Below, piece after piece: positions 13,801-24,955 of a DNA stretch of 64,000 nucleotides; within the stretch, counting starts at the first letter, position 1; every line of letters starts with the position of its first letter. The stretch covers positions 1-64,000 of the forward strand of contig NMRA01000630.1 in NCBI GenBank assembly GCA_002633005.1, written 5' to 3'. The DNA is from Phoronis australis. Its lineage: Eukaryota; Phoronida; Phoronidae. The position numbers and the translations under genes are program-made. The notes below the pieces were generated by a model. The model did no database searches. It was not told the origin of the DNA and saw nothing but the letters and a program-made list of their open reading frames with translations.

Positions 13801-16800
13801 AAATTCTCAAAAATAAAGAACCTTGCTCCTTTCTGTGTTGCTCAATTAGTTACTAAGCCACATCTCAGTAAAAAGTGATCACAGACCACGAAGTAGACGG
13901 TCTTTCAAGAATAAGAATATAACTCTCGACATTTTGCTTGAGCGAAATAACTGAAATTTACTTTAATATCAGTAACACGTGACTAATACATGAAAATTAT
14001 GAAAATAAAATCATAAAATGTCATACTTGCACTCGGATTCTGCTAAGACTTTCAGCAGCACGCAGACACCCTCCAGTTTACATTGAATGCCATCCTAAAA
14101 GAAGAATCAAATTAGTTAAGATTTTATAACAGGTGTTCGTCGTCGCGGTAAAACTGACCAATTACAACAGGCCTCTCATTTCCAACCCTTGTTTTAAACA
14201 AGAATAGTACATTATTGGTTATTCTTTTTGGACAGAGGAACTGGTTTCTTCCTTACCTCAGGAATTAGTGTTATGTGGCCATACCATAGGCAACATATAC
14301 AACCCACAGAGGCCATTCCATAGGCAACATATACAACCCACAGAGGCCATGCCATAGGCAACATACAACCCACAGATACAAAATTCATCATCAGAGGACC
14401 CCATTCAGCACTAATCAAACTTTTTTCTATAAAGCAGTTAATCATCAACATCTCACACAATGTGATTTGACATTTTGCATCCAGAGAACCTGGCAACTAA
14501 TAAACACTTATTCAAGTCACCATGCGAGAAGGATTTTTGCAAGACTGAGCAGTATTCTTCTGGTAAAATGACCCTTTTATGTTAGAAAACTCAGGAGTGG
14601 TGCTGAAATTCAGATGAGATTCCTTTCCATTGTTGAGTGGTATGGTTATCCTATTTTCCATCACCGCAACAGACAGGCACTAATCGTCATAAAACATGTA
14701 CAAGCTTTGAATAATTTAAGTAACACCTGGAATCAAGTGGAACTACCTTAGAAACAAGTAACCACAGCAAGAACAGTCTTGCCAATGTTTGGCGAAATTA
14801 TTACAGAAAGATCCAGGAGGCCTGGGGTCATAAGATACAATGAAGTCAATCAGTAATGTAGGATTATGCAGGGGGAGGTGACAGGCTGAACCACTTACTA
14901 GTAGTCATTGGCAATAAAAGACAAATAAGGCTGCACGAGAGAAATTTGTAACTATGTCACAGTTGAAGCAGGAAAGCTTGGATACCACACTGTTGAGTCT
15001 AAAATAGCATACAGGATTAAAAGAACCATCAAAGATGAGACAGGACTTTACTGAGCTTCTCTGTCATAGCATTCAAGATCACAAAATACACAAAGCAAGA
15101 AAAAGGGAGTTTGAAAAATGTACCTGATCATTAACAGAGCCGAGATCTTGACAAAGTTTGTAACACTGCTGCTGGACAAGGCTGACGCGCCTATCATATA
15201 CTTCTCTGAAACAGTGTCACAAAATAAAATGAAGCTCAGATTGTGACGTCGCTAGATAACTAAGCTTTAATTGCAACTGCTCCTGATTAACATAATCAAA
15301 TATGGTGTGTGTACACTCAACTATCAAACATATGCATTCTTAGTGAATTGCTACACTCCGCAAAAGTTAGACATAATTCCTTCTTGCCACATTCGTTTTT
15401 TGGTTAAAGTTTGGAAACTAATTTAAAGAACATTAAACTCAAAACAATGTCAAACAAAAATAACAAATTTACCTCTTGGACGATTTCTTAAACTCCAGCA
15501 ACCACATGCAGATGACTTCAACAACAAACTAGAAAAAAATAAGAATTCTATCACAAAATCTTAACGCCCCTTCGCACCAACTGGTATAATACAAAACCAG
15601 TCATTTCCCTTTGACTGGGTCATTTAAAGTCTTTGAGGATAACATGTTGGCACACGAATTAAAGTTTTAAAAAAGGTCATACATCAGCAACAACACTTTG
15701 TCAGTTCTTCACAAAGAACACAAACCAATAAATATAATCTAGCTAACAAAAACACAAGCTAGATTTAATGTGACTATTCTTTTTTGACAATGAAAATCAC
15801 ACAGGGCAGGTACAAGGGGGTCTTCAATTAGATAAGATTGGACTTGCTTTGTCCAGACAGAAATTTATTACGTTGGCATGGAGACGTACAAACAGGGGTA
15901 TAAGGTAATGGATGAAAAATTTCATTACCAAGCTACAACGAAAACAATATGGAGATTTAGATTCAAAACTAAGTTACGAACCTCAGCATTTTTGAAATGC
16001 CCCAAATGGTGTCTCTGAACAGTTTCAGCCAATAGCGGCAATATATTGAGCACGGATTGCGAGTCTTTACGATAACACAGCAGCACTGCTTCACACACGA
16101 CTTGTATGACCATAGGATTCACGGATGTCACAATTTGATTGGTTAAGAGCGTGGTGATGGTGGAAATTTCACAATCTTGCGAAAGTAAGGCACGTACAGA
16201 AGAAACAGCAGTTTCTGTCACCTGGGACATCTCCCTGTCACATTTAATAAGAACATTATCTGGTTATTTCATCACAAAGTACCGGAAATTTAAAACTTAA
16301 AAAATGGCAATGGCAAAAAAATAATCAAATCATCAAGTCACTTGCACAGGTCCCAGATTTCGAGAACCAGTTTGACACCCGCTACTCAGTGGAAAAAATT
16401 GGTTCTCACAATGTGGGATCAGAAACCATCAAATCAATATGTACAGTTACAACAGAACGATAGAATAGCACAGAGTGCCATCTAAAATCCTTAGAAGAAA
16501 ACTTAAGGACATCACTCACTTTATGAAACAGTGCAATGACTTAAACAATAACAGGTGTGCAGATTTACCTGTCTACTTGTCCAGTACTTGTAGAGCATCT
16601 CTCTAGAATGCAGACGACACATGAGAGGAAGTGACCCAGTTCTGGAGGCGACGGTGAACATGAGGCAAGCAGGCTGTTGAGGATGTCAAGAGAAACCTGC
16701 AACACAATTTGAAATACTCTCCATTAACAGAAGGCATGGCACGCAAGTCAAAGGATACACTCACTTGTTAACAAATCGAATCAAACCACCTCAAACACTG

Positions 16801-19800
16801 TTTAAACCTAGATAAAATTTAAGTAACACTGGAATTTGAAATAAAACTTACAATAACATCACTAGTCAAGCTGAAGTCCGTGAGAGACGGACGCGACGTC
16901 TCTAACTCTAGTAAGTTTTATTTCAAATTCCAAAATTAGATTCAAATTTTATCTGTTTTCTCAACTGGATGCCCCAAAATTTTCTTACCGTTTAAACCTA
17001 CTATCAACAGGATTACTTAAACTTAGAGACAAAATAATGGAGCAGAATGTTTTGCAAACAAAAAACCTTTTTAAGACAGTTTAAAATTGCATTCAAGTCC
17101 TGTTGAACCAGCAAGGTCGGGATCAATTACGACAAAATCCAAATTGAATGAAACAAAATCGACTGACACTAGCCTCAAAAATATAACTGAAATCCAAACG
17201 GTTTGAAAAGGCAATAAAATTAGACAGAGTATATGCCTTTGTCTACCTTTTTAATAGACAGTATATGCCTTTGTCTACCTTTTTAATAGACAGCATATGC
17301 CTTTGTCTACCTTTTTAATCTTGCTACCACAGTTCTCCACTTGACAACACATCAACTTCCACAGGATGGAGACCTCATAGTGACCCAGACTGACAACTTC
17401 ATCTAAGACTGGACTGAGGATCTTGCTGAAATACATAACGTCATGAACCCACTGCTAGAGGTCACGGGCCCAGAGTTTTAAGGTCACCAACAGAGTGCTG
17501 TTACTCATACGTTGAAGAACTTTCATTCTATGTTCTGGTTTCAGCTTGGAAAGAAACAGTACCTTAGTGTAACAGACACGCTCTGTTCAGGAACATCATT
17601 GTTATGGGTGTCCAAGGATCACATTTGTCAATACATTTTTGTATTTATCAAACCTCACATTTTACAAAACTGTGGCTAGAGACAGATACTGGAGACCAGA
17701 AGTTGGCATGCATGTTCATAAAACTTTGCGACAGTGTCAAGCCCACGTGAAACATTGGTACATGAGGTTGACCAGCTTCAGACCACACTTTGAGTGTAGT
17801 AATTTTCTGAGAAAATTGAACTATCACAAAGAAATGAACCTAACTTACGTGATAAAATACTGCATGGTTTCACAACAGGTGGCGCTGCTAATGAGAATCT
17901 GGCGAGGCTGGATTGAAACACTAATGACTTCTTGGAAGCTCTAAAATATCCAACAAGCAGACACAGGAATTTCATATGAGAATACAGACTGTTCCAGTAT
18001 GCAAATGTAATTACAAATAGTCGGAAATTTGGATAAAAATTCTAAATGGTTTGGACAACATACAGTGTGCAATTGGAAGTAAACTTACCGGTGAGGTACT
18101 GAAGTGAATGAAAGCAACATCAAGCTAAAGTTCCTGAAACCATTAACAGCCAAGTGACTTAATGTCTGAGTAACAGAGGACTTTATTAGTTGGAGAATGT
18201 TCAACCCTGAAGCCTCCAACATCATGACCCTAATGGTCAGCAAGTAAGCGAGAATGACGTGAACTGATGACATCTGTTGGTGACTGATCAAAGTAGTTTA
18301 AAACAGAGTCTATACTGTGGTGAACTATCAGTAAAAAGGTGAGTGGTTGATTCCCTGGCTGCTGTGATCATGTAGCCATGTCCTTGATCAAGATACTGAA
18401 GCTGTAATATTATAGTCGCGTGGTGTGTACAAATCGGTACCAGCCTCAATGTGGCCCATTCTCTGTTAAGGCCACAGAAAACAAACTCATGGTTTACTAT
18501 GGAAAAACATCATATTTGCAGTAGATGCTTTGCATGTAACCGTTACTTTCCTTTTCGTCTCCTTTTCATGAGTTGCCATTGTAGGTTTCCCAGTTAACCT
18601 AAAGCTTGGTGCAGACCATGAGCAATGTGCTAAGCCTACTGACGTGAAGATCACTTTGCTTATTGTGTGGGGATTAAGCAAACATCCAACAAGTTTGATT
18701 TATTTAATCTCATGAGCCTAAGTCCTCAGTGTGCAAGCGAGGCGAGTTCAGCACTTAGCTGATTAACTTTCCCAGGCAAATTACAACTAACCACTTACTC
18801 AATGCTCTGTTATGAAATCGCTTTCCATTTGATCCGTATCATTAAAGGTGATACCTGAGTCCGAAAGAGCAGGCTGTTGATTACCACTTGAGCGCAGGCT
18901 TAACAAGTTGACATGTAACAGCGTGTCTCAAATGACTACTGTTAGTTCTTTCCAATAACCATTCACTTCTCATCTCAGTGAGAAACAAATTGAGACCAGT
19001 TTGTAGAGGTAAGTCGTCAAAATCAAGTATGTACCTTTAATGGAACACATGTTTACAGCAGTTGTACATGACCACTGCGATGAACAAAATATAAAGCAGA
19101 ATGTCTGTACAACCACACGCTCACCTTTTCCAACGCAGGTGAGGTCTTGAACGCATTCAGCACCTGAGGCTCGGAGAACGATGTATGTGAAATTCTGAAT
19201 AGATCTACCAAAGAAAAAAGTCAAATACATTACTACAAATCGCCATTTGCAAGGCGAGTATGTTAAAAATAATAAGTACGAATGATAAAGACTATTGGCA
19301 GTTGTATACAGAGAGATAGGCACAGCGAAACAGTGTCCGTTACATCAAGTTGGCCATCTTTACATTCACCAATCAAACGATAAATATTACGTAACCTCTA
19401 AAATCAATTTGGGGCCTATTTCAATAAAAATGTCCAAACATTACACATTACACAGAATAAAAGGAGACTTCCGCCAAAACTAAGACAGGTCGTAAGTCTT
19501 TGTTTAGACAATGTAAACAAAACACTGCGACATTACGACATTTTAGTGAAAGAGACCCCTGGTGTATTTAGAGAATATCATCACGCACGGATCAACTCTT
19601 ACACAAACTTGGAACATTCAGATTTCCCTGAATAATAAAACTTGGTCAAGCCATCAGAGGGAGCCTTGTCTCAAGACAAACAGACACAAATACCCAAGCC
19701 CATAAATTGCATCAAATCAGAGTAAAGAACATGGCAGCACCAGTTTTATAATCATGGTAACTGTGTCTATATCAAACCAAGTTTCACTTTGGTAGGAGGG

Positions 19801-21737
19801 CTTGCTACAGCTTCGACTAGTCCCTTGTTAAAATGGTGCAATATCATGTTCAACCTAGAGAAACTGTCTTTTTCAATTGTGGCATTCAAAAATTTTCTTT
19901 ACCAAGGAAAACTACACTCTAAATATCTGGATACAAGTGAGGTGGCACAAACTAGAAGGTTCCGAGGACGAACTCACTCCAGTTTATCTATAACATGTCC
20001 TGTGTCAGCTTCAAAATGTGAACCAGAAGCAAGCTCCTCACACATCTTGACTATACCTAAGAGTGACAGTAGTATTTCTCCAAGTAGACGCACAAAGAAG
20101 TTCGACCGCCGTAGTCGCACCACTTGCATCAGCATGATGATGATGTCACATGATGTTTGATGAGAGGCGGAGCATCTGTCATGACTCAACAGACGCAACA
20201 GGTGAGACATGAGCCAGAATGTTAAACCTACAATGTAGGCAGAGCTATTACTAGAAGATTGGCACATATCTGATGAGAGGCGGAGTCTCATCAAGGCACT
20301 ACAAAACATTTGTTTACATTGAAATCATGTTATCGCAGATATACAATACGTTTATTCCTTTATATCAAATTAATTCAGCGCTACATTACCCTAGCCTTCA
20401 TAAAACTGAGTCCTTGAACTCAATATACAGGTGACTGTTGCTTATCCCATATTTCCATTGAAAAACTCGTGAGCGATGCGTCACAAAACCTGCGAGACCA
20501 AATTCCAAAAACGTCAGATAATCTGTGAACTCACCCTCTGAAGCGTCCTTCTCCTCCTGTGACAGACTTGGTGTGTCCTCATTTTGCACAACATTTGGCA
20601 CAAACGTCTCAATGTAGTGTCGAAGTAGCTGGAGACACATGAAGGACTGTGAGGACGTCCCCTGGCTAAACAGGTCTTCACTGACTGGAGGTGAAAAAGT
20701 GACAGATCATGCCCTATTCACTGCAGAGTCATCTAACAGAAATAACTAACTCCTCTTCTCATGTCACAGGTACATTGCTTGTCCTTATATAGAGTAATTC
20801 TTAAATTTATATTACGGCGTAAGTCTCAGTTTGCATCCAAGGCTAATATTTACGTTCATATGCATAACTGTAGGTGTCAGTTTTGAACTGAATTCTATAG
20901 TATTGTACCATTCATTACAGTATTGGCATATTTACATACCCCTGTCTAAGTCACCCAGCACACTGTCAACAAACATACACAGACCACCACGCGCTTTCAG
21001 CAGTTGTGCAGTGTTCTCCTCACAGCTACAATAGATAAGGGGAGTGTGTTCAATTAATTGATCAGGATATGAAGTTTAGGCAACATTCATACTTACCACC
21101 ATTTTGAAAAGTCATGTTACAAAAAGCTCCGATTTGGTTTCAAATCCATACAACAGTGGCATAATGTCACCACAGGTAGTAGTTTGTTGTGGACAAAGGT
21201 AGTTGTTTATGCTGGCATGATTTGTTGTCCATCCATGTTCGCCCCTTAGTGGACCAAAAAATCATGAGAAGTACTTGACTGGGATCATGTCCTTGGGTAA
21301 GAACTGCCTGGTCTCTCAAGTGTCAGTCTTGTCTAGGGTGGATTTGCACCTCCAGAGTTTGAAGTGTATAAGGTGTGTGCTCTGTTTGGCTGTGCGTGAA
21401 CTTGCATAATACTCTCAATTTAGATATCAATGTACCTTGTTAAGTGTGCATGTGAACTTTTGTTCAGCATCACGGCTTGTAGCTAAGCCAACCATCTAAT
21501 ACAGCTATTAAAGAAATGAAATCTCATGCATGCATTTTGGGGTTTTCTGATGCTCAGCATGTGACGTACCACGCACCGCCATGAAAGTTACCAGCATCAG
21601 GCATGCACTGGTCACTTTTAACCAGACTAGGCAAGCGTGTTAAATGTAAAGTACAGCACCTCAGTATCTTCTACTAGTAACTGAACGCACCTTTTCAGTT
21701 GATTCAACGTCGAGAGAAGATTCTGCGAGTTATTCAT
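1297..21737 (-). CDS. ATR: ATR checkpoint kinase, N-terminal half (partial, multi-exon)
   Basis: ATR is the PI3K-like kinase that, with ATRIP, senses RPA-coated single-stranded DNA and phosphorylates CHK1. Exons read on the minus strand (high to low): 21737-21691, 21025-20940, 20684-20535, 20227-19978, 18133-18089, 17425-17311, 16696-16569, 16234-15982, 15528-15473, 15205-15124, 14094-14027, 13580-13468, 13021-12954, 11759-11678, 11014-10920, 8974-8892, 8561-8478, 7815-7683, 7082-6921, 6358-6262, 6042-5968, 5671-5555, 5104-5012, 4274-4173, 3482-3387, 2933-2853, 2024-1932, 1454-1297. All have AG/GT borders, and reading phase carries across every junction except the unresolved gap between 10920 and 8974, where at least one exon (about 60 residues) is missing. 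Near-diagnostic matches to human ATR include KASPAAS, ADFLQPRLLGILAYF and ITSVRVKIMTTLR. The product is all HEAT-type helical repeats. FAT, kinase and FATC lie off the left edge. The most N-terminal exons are the most divergent. Confidence 0.93.
3334..3409 (-). repeat. 38-bp tandem duplication of an ATR exon end and 5' splice site
   Basis: The last bases of the exon ending at 3387, its donor (CAG|GTGAGT) and the first intron bases are repeated 38 bp further into the intron, where an equally good donor ends at 3349. The copies differ at a few bases. Use of the distal donor would add 38 nt and shift the frame, so the proximal donor must be preferred. Confidence 0.85.
8478..16234 (-). CDS. ATR: ATR exons 8-17: central HEAT repeats, one gap
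   Basis: Exon 8 (16234-15982, 253 nt) is the largest helical-repeat exon. Exon 11 (14094-14027) contains LEGVCVLLKVLAESEC, matching human LEGIAVVLQLTALCTVHC. Exon 15 (11014-10920) contains FFPKYICPQWRIHLY against human LFPRRIFLEWRTAVY. Exons at 8974-8892 and 8561-8478 fit the human segment DLFCRNLKAT to KPFLFLLKKK, and their phases agree with each other and with the next exon. Exon 15 ends in phase 0 but the 8974 exon needs two carried bases. At least one exon, of total length 2 modulo 3 and about 60 residues, is therefore still unplaced between 8975 and 10919. Introns here carry 27-bp and 34-bp minisatellites. Confidence 0.85.
13172..13344. repeat. 27-bp minisatellite, about 6 copies
   Basis: The unit is close to ttttggcacaggcaaataat plus tcaacag, repeated about six times with few changes, in an ATR intron between exons ending at 13468 and starting at 13021. 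Since 27 is a multiple of 3, it creates spurious repetitive reading frames on both strands. These are not genes. Confidence 0.9.
14274..14383. repeat. 34-bp minisatellite, about 3 copies
   Basis: The unit is based on ataggcaacatatacaaccc followed by acagaggccatt, in the ATR intron between the exons at 15124 and 14094. The last copy is shortened by 3 bp. Confidence 0.85.
16569..21737 (-). CDS. ATR: ATR exons 1-7: start codon and N-terminal HEAT repeats
   Basis: The first coding exon (21737-21691) begins at an ATG directly after a polypyrimidine tract and CAG, so a noncoding 5' exon probably lies further right. Exon 2 (21025-20940) aligns with human ATR residues near 20-45 (EENTAQLL against PEEYNTVV). 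Exon 4 (20227-19978) carries WLMSHLLRLLSHDR, matching human WIITRLLRIAATPS. Exon 5 (18133-18089, 45 nt) is the weakest call and was chosen because it alone keeps phase into exon 6. Exon 6 (17425-17311) has SILWKLMCCQVENCGSKIKK against human ELLLWQIGCVLLEYGSPKIK. Exon 7 (16696-16569) has VSLDILNSLLASCSPSPPEL. In ATR this region binds ATRIP. Confidence 0.85.
17223..17318 (-). repeat. 32-bp triplication carrying an ATR 5' splice site
   Basis: Three 32-bp units each contain AAAAAG|GTAGACAAAGGCATA on the minus strand, giving potential exon ends at 17311, 17279 and 17247. The 17311 donor keeps the frame. The 32-nt extension is out of phase, and the next unit brings an in-frame TAG. The two intronic copies therefore act as decoys. 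Confidence 0.85.
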
Positions 21738-21883
21738 CTGAAAACAAAGAGAAACACGAAAATACAAAACAAGAGTGTGAAGTAGACAACATACAATGTG
21801 ATCAGTGATTAACGCTTAGCTTGATGCCAACTCACCAAATGCAACAGTTGGCCAAGTGAACACTGAGATCACCAAAATTACAC

Positions 21884-22003
21884 TCATTCTGGTGGTGCCA
21901 GTAGAGACAGTGGTGATTGTCTACACTGACGGTGCCAGTAGAGACAGACAGTGATCACTGTCTACACTGGCGGTGCCAGTAGATACAGTGGTCACTGTCT
22001 ACA
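21884..22003. repeat. about 40-bp imperfect tandem repeat, 3 copies
   Basis: Three copies of a unit built from ggtgccagtagagacagtgg and a following ctgtctacactgg. Parts of the unit are self-complementary (cagtg and cactg). It lies just upstream of the first ATR coding exon. Confidence 0.8.
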
Positions 22004-22050
22004 AAACATCTTCACTGGCTAACGTCAACTCAAATGCTAGCCTTTGTACA

Positions 22051-22732
22051 AAGCTGTATACTAAATATACAGCTTCGTGCCACTGTGGGTAAAAAAGTGG
22101 GAAGATAAAATGTGACACAAAACTAGCGTAATTAAAAACTACAGTCTTCCTTGAGTAAACTAAATTATTTAACGGTATTAGAAAAAATGGCGTTCTACCG
22201 TTCTGCTGCTGAAGTTGTGGAGGGATCTTCAGCGTCAGCTTTCGGCGCCATGAAATATTGCGTCACCTATTGGCCAGTTTCTGTTTCGCCAATTCTTCAA
22301 TCAGCTGTTGTTCTTCCACAAAGTTACGTACATGTCGCAACAAATTATTGGAACTGGTTTCACTTCATGATAAGTTTTTAGAATTTTGATACCAAAAAAC
22401 CATGAAATTTCAGAACAAATTTCGCTGCTGCGAAGTTGTCGCAAAGTGCACGTGACACGTGCGTACTGTTTTCAAAACAACAACAACATACTTTTCATTG
22501 TTACAAAAGGTCGAGAATGACGCAAGAAAATGATGTTTGTTACATTGTTTTTCACTTAAACAGTTTTAATGGGCAAGGTGAGTGTCGGCTGTCTGATTTT
22601 TTTGCATGCATCCCATCTGGTCTTTAGCTTTACTTGTTGAAACAAATTTCACGGCGAGATGACGAGCAGAACTACCAAGGTCTATGGAAGATAAACACAC
22701 AGTGGTACCTAGCTGTATTTTGACGATAGTCT
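22051..22732 (+). mobile_element. dispersed repeat family A, copy 1 (5' part, interrupted)
   Basis: It starts near an imperfect palindrome (AAGCTGTATACTAAATATACAGCTT, 9-bp arms) and matches 62423-63160 along its whole length, with the inner half also matching 60935-61415 inverted. A short reading frame with CYKRSRMTQENDV and YIVFHLN is recognisable in copy 1, with a related version in copy 3, so the repeat may carry a relic coding segment. The end, reading TTGACGATAGTCT, is cut by the LTR element and resumes at 24333. Confidence 0.75.
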
Positions 22733-22986
22733 TGTTGTAATCGTCAACATCATTCGTACTTTATCTTTCTGTGGTGTCTTGTGATTTGTCAGTTTTATGG
22801 TTCCCCGGATGCTTGTTTTATTTAAACTGCTGGCGGGAACTCTGCTGGCAGTCTTTCAGCAAGCAATCAGGATGTCAGGGATGGGCACCTGGATTGGGTT
22901 TTACTGAAGCTTGAATAGCTGTGTTTTAACTGGTGAGTACTTCTAGAACTAAGAAGCCTAGCTAGTGAACATGCAGTAATACAACA
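22733..22986 (+). repeat. 5' LTR
   Basis: 254 bp, TG...CA, matching 24086-24332 nearly throughout with scattered substitutions and a small indel near its 3' end (extra bases before gctagtgaac). Confidence 0.88.
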
Positions 22987-23209
22987 ATTGGCGTAGTTGG
23001 CACTGGCTAGGTTTTTCTATGAGTATTCAACCACTTTTCTTGGAAACCTTTGCCTGACCAGGGCATTTTCTGTAGGTTCGGGGGGGAAGGTTGGATAGGG
23101 GAGTGGTATCGTACTAGCGAGTTGCTGGTACGGTGGCCAAGTGGTCTCTTGGTCTGTTGGGGTTGGTGGTTTAACTGGGTTTTTATCCTTTGGGTTTTGG
23201 GTATTTATT

Positions 23210-23475
23210 GCGTCCTTGTAGTTGGTGAGTTTAGTCTCAGGCATTGTTTTGGTTATGTCATTGAATTGAATACCATTCCATTGACCTAATACTTTCTCAC
23301 TACAACTAAGTCCTTTATTTATTATCATATTCCCCGGTATTCATTTATTTATTTATTTATTACGTCCGTGTAGTTGGTGAGTTTAGACTTTGGCAGTGTC
23401 TTGGTTATGTCATTGGACACCATTTCATTGACCTAATACTTTCTCCCTACAACTAATTCCCCTATTTATTATCGT
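23210..23475. repeat. about 155-bp internal tandem duplication in the LTR element
   Basis: A block beginning gtagttggtgagtttag and running through tcattgacctaatactttctc to a Tatttatta run occurs at about 23218-23330 and again at about 23370-23475. An ATTT microsatellite lies between them. It is noncoding. Confidence 0.75.
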
Positions 23476-24085
23476 ATCCCTAGTGCGTAGTTAACCTGGG
23501 TGCGGTACTTTCAAGTCCGTCCCAGTTGCCAGGAGGTCTATGTTTAATGGAGGGTAAGTCACATTTCCCTGTGAACCTATCCATTTTAGGTCTGTGTCCA
23601 AGGTGTTCCCTTTGGGTTGGAATGTCTGCCCGGCCTCCACCCAAAGCACGTCAAAATGTATCATGGTAGTGCAGGGTTTATTTTGAGAACTCCACTAGAA
23701 ATGCTCGTGTCCTATACCCTTTTGCAGCTACAAGTCCGGGGAGTCTCCCTAGCGAGAACTTTTTCCGTTAGGTGACTGCTCTCCCGCCCTGGGGGGTGGG
23801 TTGGGATCCTGCTAGGTTTTCTCTTTATGAGTTACTTCATGTGTTTGGGATGTGCTGGCATTCTGAACTATTTTTATTATTTTTGGTACTTCTATATTTA
23901 ACCTGTGTGCTTTATTCTCTGCTTCCAGGGGAACTGTCCTTGTCATTCTAACACTCTTGGTCTACTTAGCAGTGGCTTTATTTTCGGTAAGCAGGGATAT
24001 GGTTAAATTTTTGGGAAATTTTTCGTATCTGGCGAATGATGTTGATTCCCAGGTAGGCCCCACACTTTTTTAGGGAGGAGGGGAA

Positions 24086-24332
24086 TGTTGTAATCGTCAA
24101 CATCATTCATCCTTTATCTTTCTGTGGTGACTTGTGATTTGTCAGTTTTCTGGTTCCCCAGATGCTTCTTTTATTTATACTGCTGGTGGGAACCCTGCAG
24201 GCAGTCTTTCAGCAAGCAATCAGGATATCAGGGATGGGCACCTGGATTTGGTTTTACTGAAGCTTGAATAACGGTGTTTTAACTGGAGAGTACTTCTAGA
24301 GGTCTAGCTAGTGAACCTGCAGTTATACAGCA
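24086..24332 (+). repeat. 3' LTR
   Basis: 247 bp, preceded directly by the purine tract and followed by the GTCT target duplication, after which copy 1 of the dispersed repeat resumes with tcatacagctagctggctg. Confidence 0.88.
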
Positions 24333-24445
24333 GTCTTCATACAGCTAGCTGGCTGACAACTCAAAGTCACGGTAGGCCTAGAAGTAGCCGGGACTAATTA
24401 ATTATACTAAGTAACTTGGCAATTCAACTGACACTGACACGACCA
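24333..24445. mobile_element. dispersed repeat family A, copy 1 (3' remainder) and flank
   Basis: GTCT followed by tcatacagctagctggctg continues copy 1 after the LTR insertion. The matching end of copy 2 is at 63131-63160. Beyond about 24360 nothing is recognised. Confidence 0.6.
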
Positions 24446-24520
24446 CAGGCACCTTCAATTAGCCCCTCGACGATATACGATAACACCGTATATCGTCGAA
24501 GGGCTAATTAAAGGTGCCTG
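24446..24520. repeat. 75-bp foldback with 34-bp arms
   Basis: Arms 24446-24479 and 24487-24520 are reverse complements with two mismatches, separated by a 7-base loop (ataacac). The arms run from CAGGCACC inward to CGATATACG. The form suggests a tiny foldback transposon or a structured RNA. It is too imperfectly bounded to class. Confidence 0.85.
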
Positions 24521-24857
24521 TCGACACGATTGACAGTCGTTTACAATTCTAATGGCATGTGCGGTTCATTGCCGAGTCTTGATTGTCACTGAGACTGGTC
24601 GAGAATAATTTAGAGTTCATGGACTGTATTTTTCTCATCGAGAACAAACTTGCACTCAATTTCTTAATTTCGGTAAAATGTGCAAATATTATGAAATATT
24701 ATAGATGCAACAAACCTTGGGGTAGGCCTATCTTGTGGACAGTTCAACCAAGGAGTGTAGTAGTATAGGAGAGTTCACTTGTGAGTTCGCTGTTACCACT
24801 ACTACTAGCGCCGCCAAGTGGTGAACAAGCTACGGTCAACCAGGAAGCGCCAAAACA

Positions 24858-24955
24858 ATGGGGACGGACGCATTTTGCAGTGCGATAAATTGCATGAATT
24901 CATCCACGAAAACCCCAGACGTGTCATTTTGTAGGTTTCCTAAGGATCCAGAAAG
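24858..24955 (+). CDS. THAP zinc-finger first exon (downstream exons not found)
   Basis: The ATG opens a frame of 32 codons plus two bases, ending at a GTAAGG donor. It reads MGTDAFCSAINC and then VSFCRFPKDPER. This is the start of a THAP DNA-binding domain: the C-x4-C pair at residues 7 and 12 and the FP(K)DP segment before the usual tryptophan. THAP domains occur in chromatin regulators and in P-element-type transposases. The exon that should supply the W and the C-x2-H pair was not recognised downstream. The sequence is interrupted by single N's and a gap, so it may be a relic or a gene with a long intron. Confidence 0.65.

Larger units (their letters stand above)
22733..24332 (+). mobile_element. 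complete non-autonomous LTR retrotransposon, 1.6 kb
   Basis: Two direct LTRs (22733-22986 and 24086-24332) begin TGTTGTAATCG and end TACAACA or TACAGCA. Right after the 5' LTR lies TTGGCGTAGTTGGCACTGG, a primer-binding-site-like sequence starting with TGG. Just before the 3' LTR is a purine tract, AGGGAGGAGGGGAA (24072-24085). The 4-bp duplication GTCT flanks it (22729-22732 and 24333-24336). The internal 1.1 kb holds no gag, protease, reverse transcriptase or integrase frame, so any mobility depended on a helper. The LTRs differ by substitutions and small indels, so insertion is not very recent. Confidence 0.9.

Noticed and set aside
19125-19204. Exon-like segment on the minus strand (SIQNFTYIVLRASG) with good AG and GTGAGC borders inside the ATR gene
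   Set aside because: Its phase does not allow joining to the next supported ATR exon (17425), and the peptide has weak similarity. The 18133-18089 exon fits phase instead. It may still be an alternative exon.
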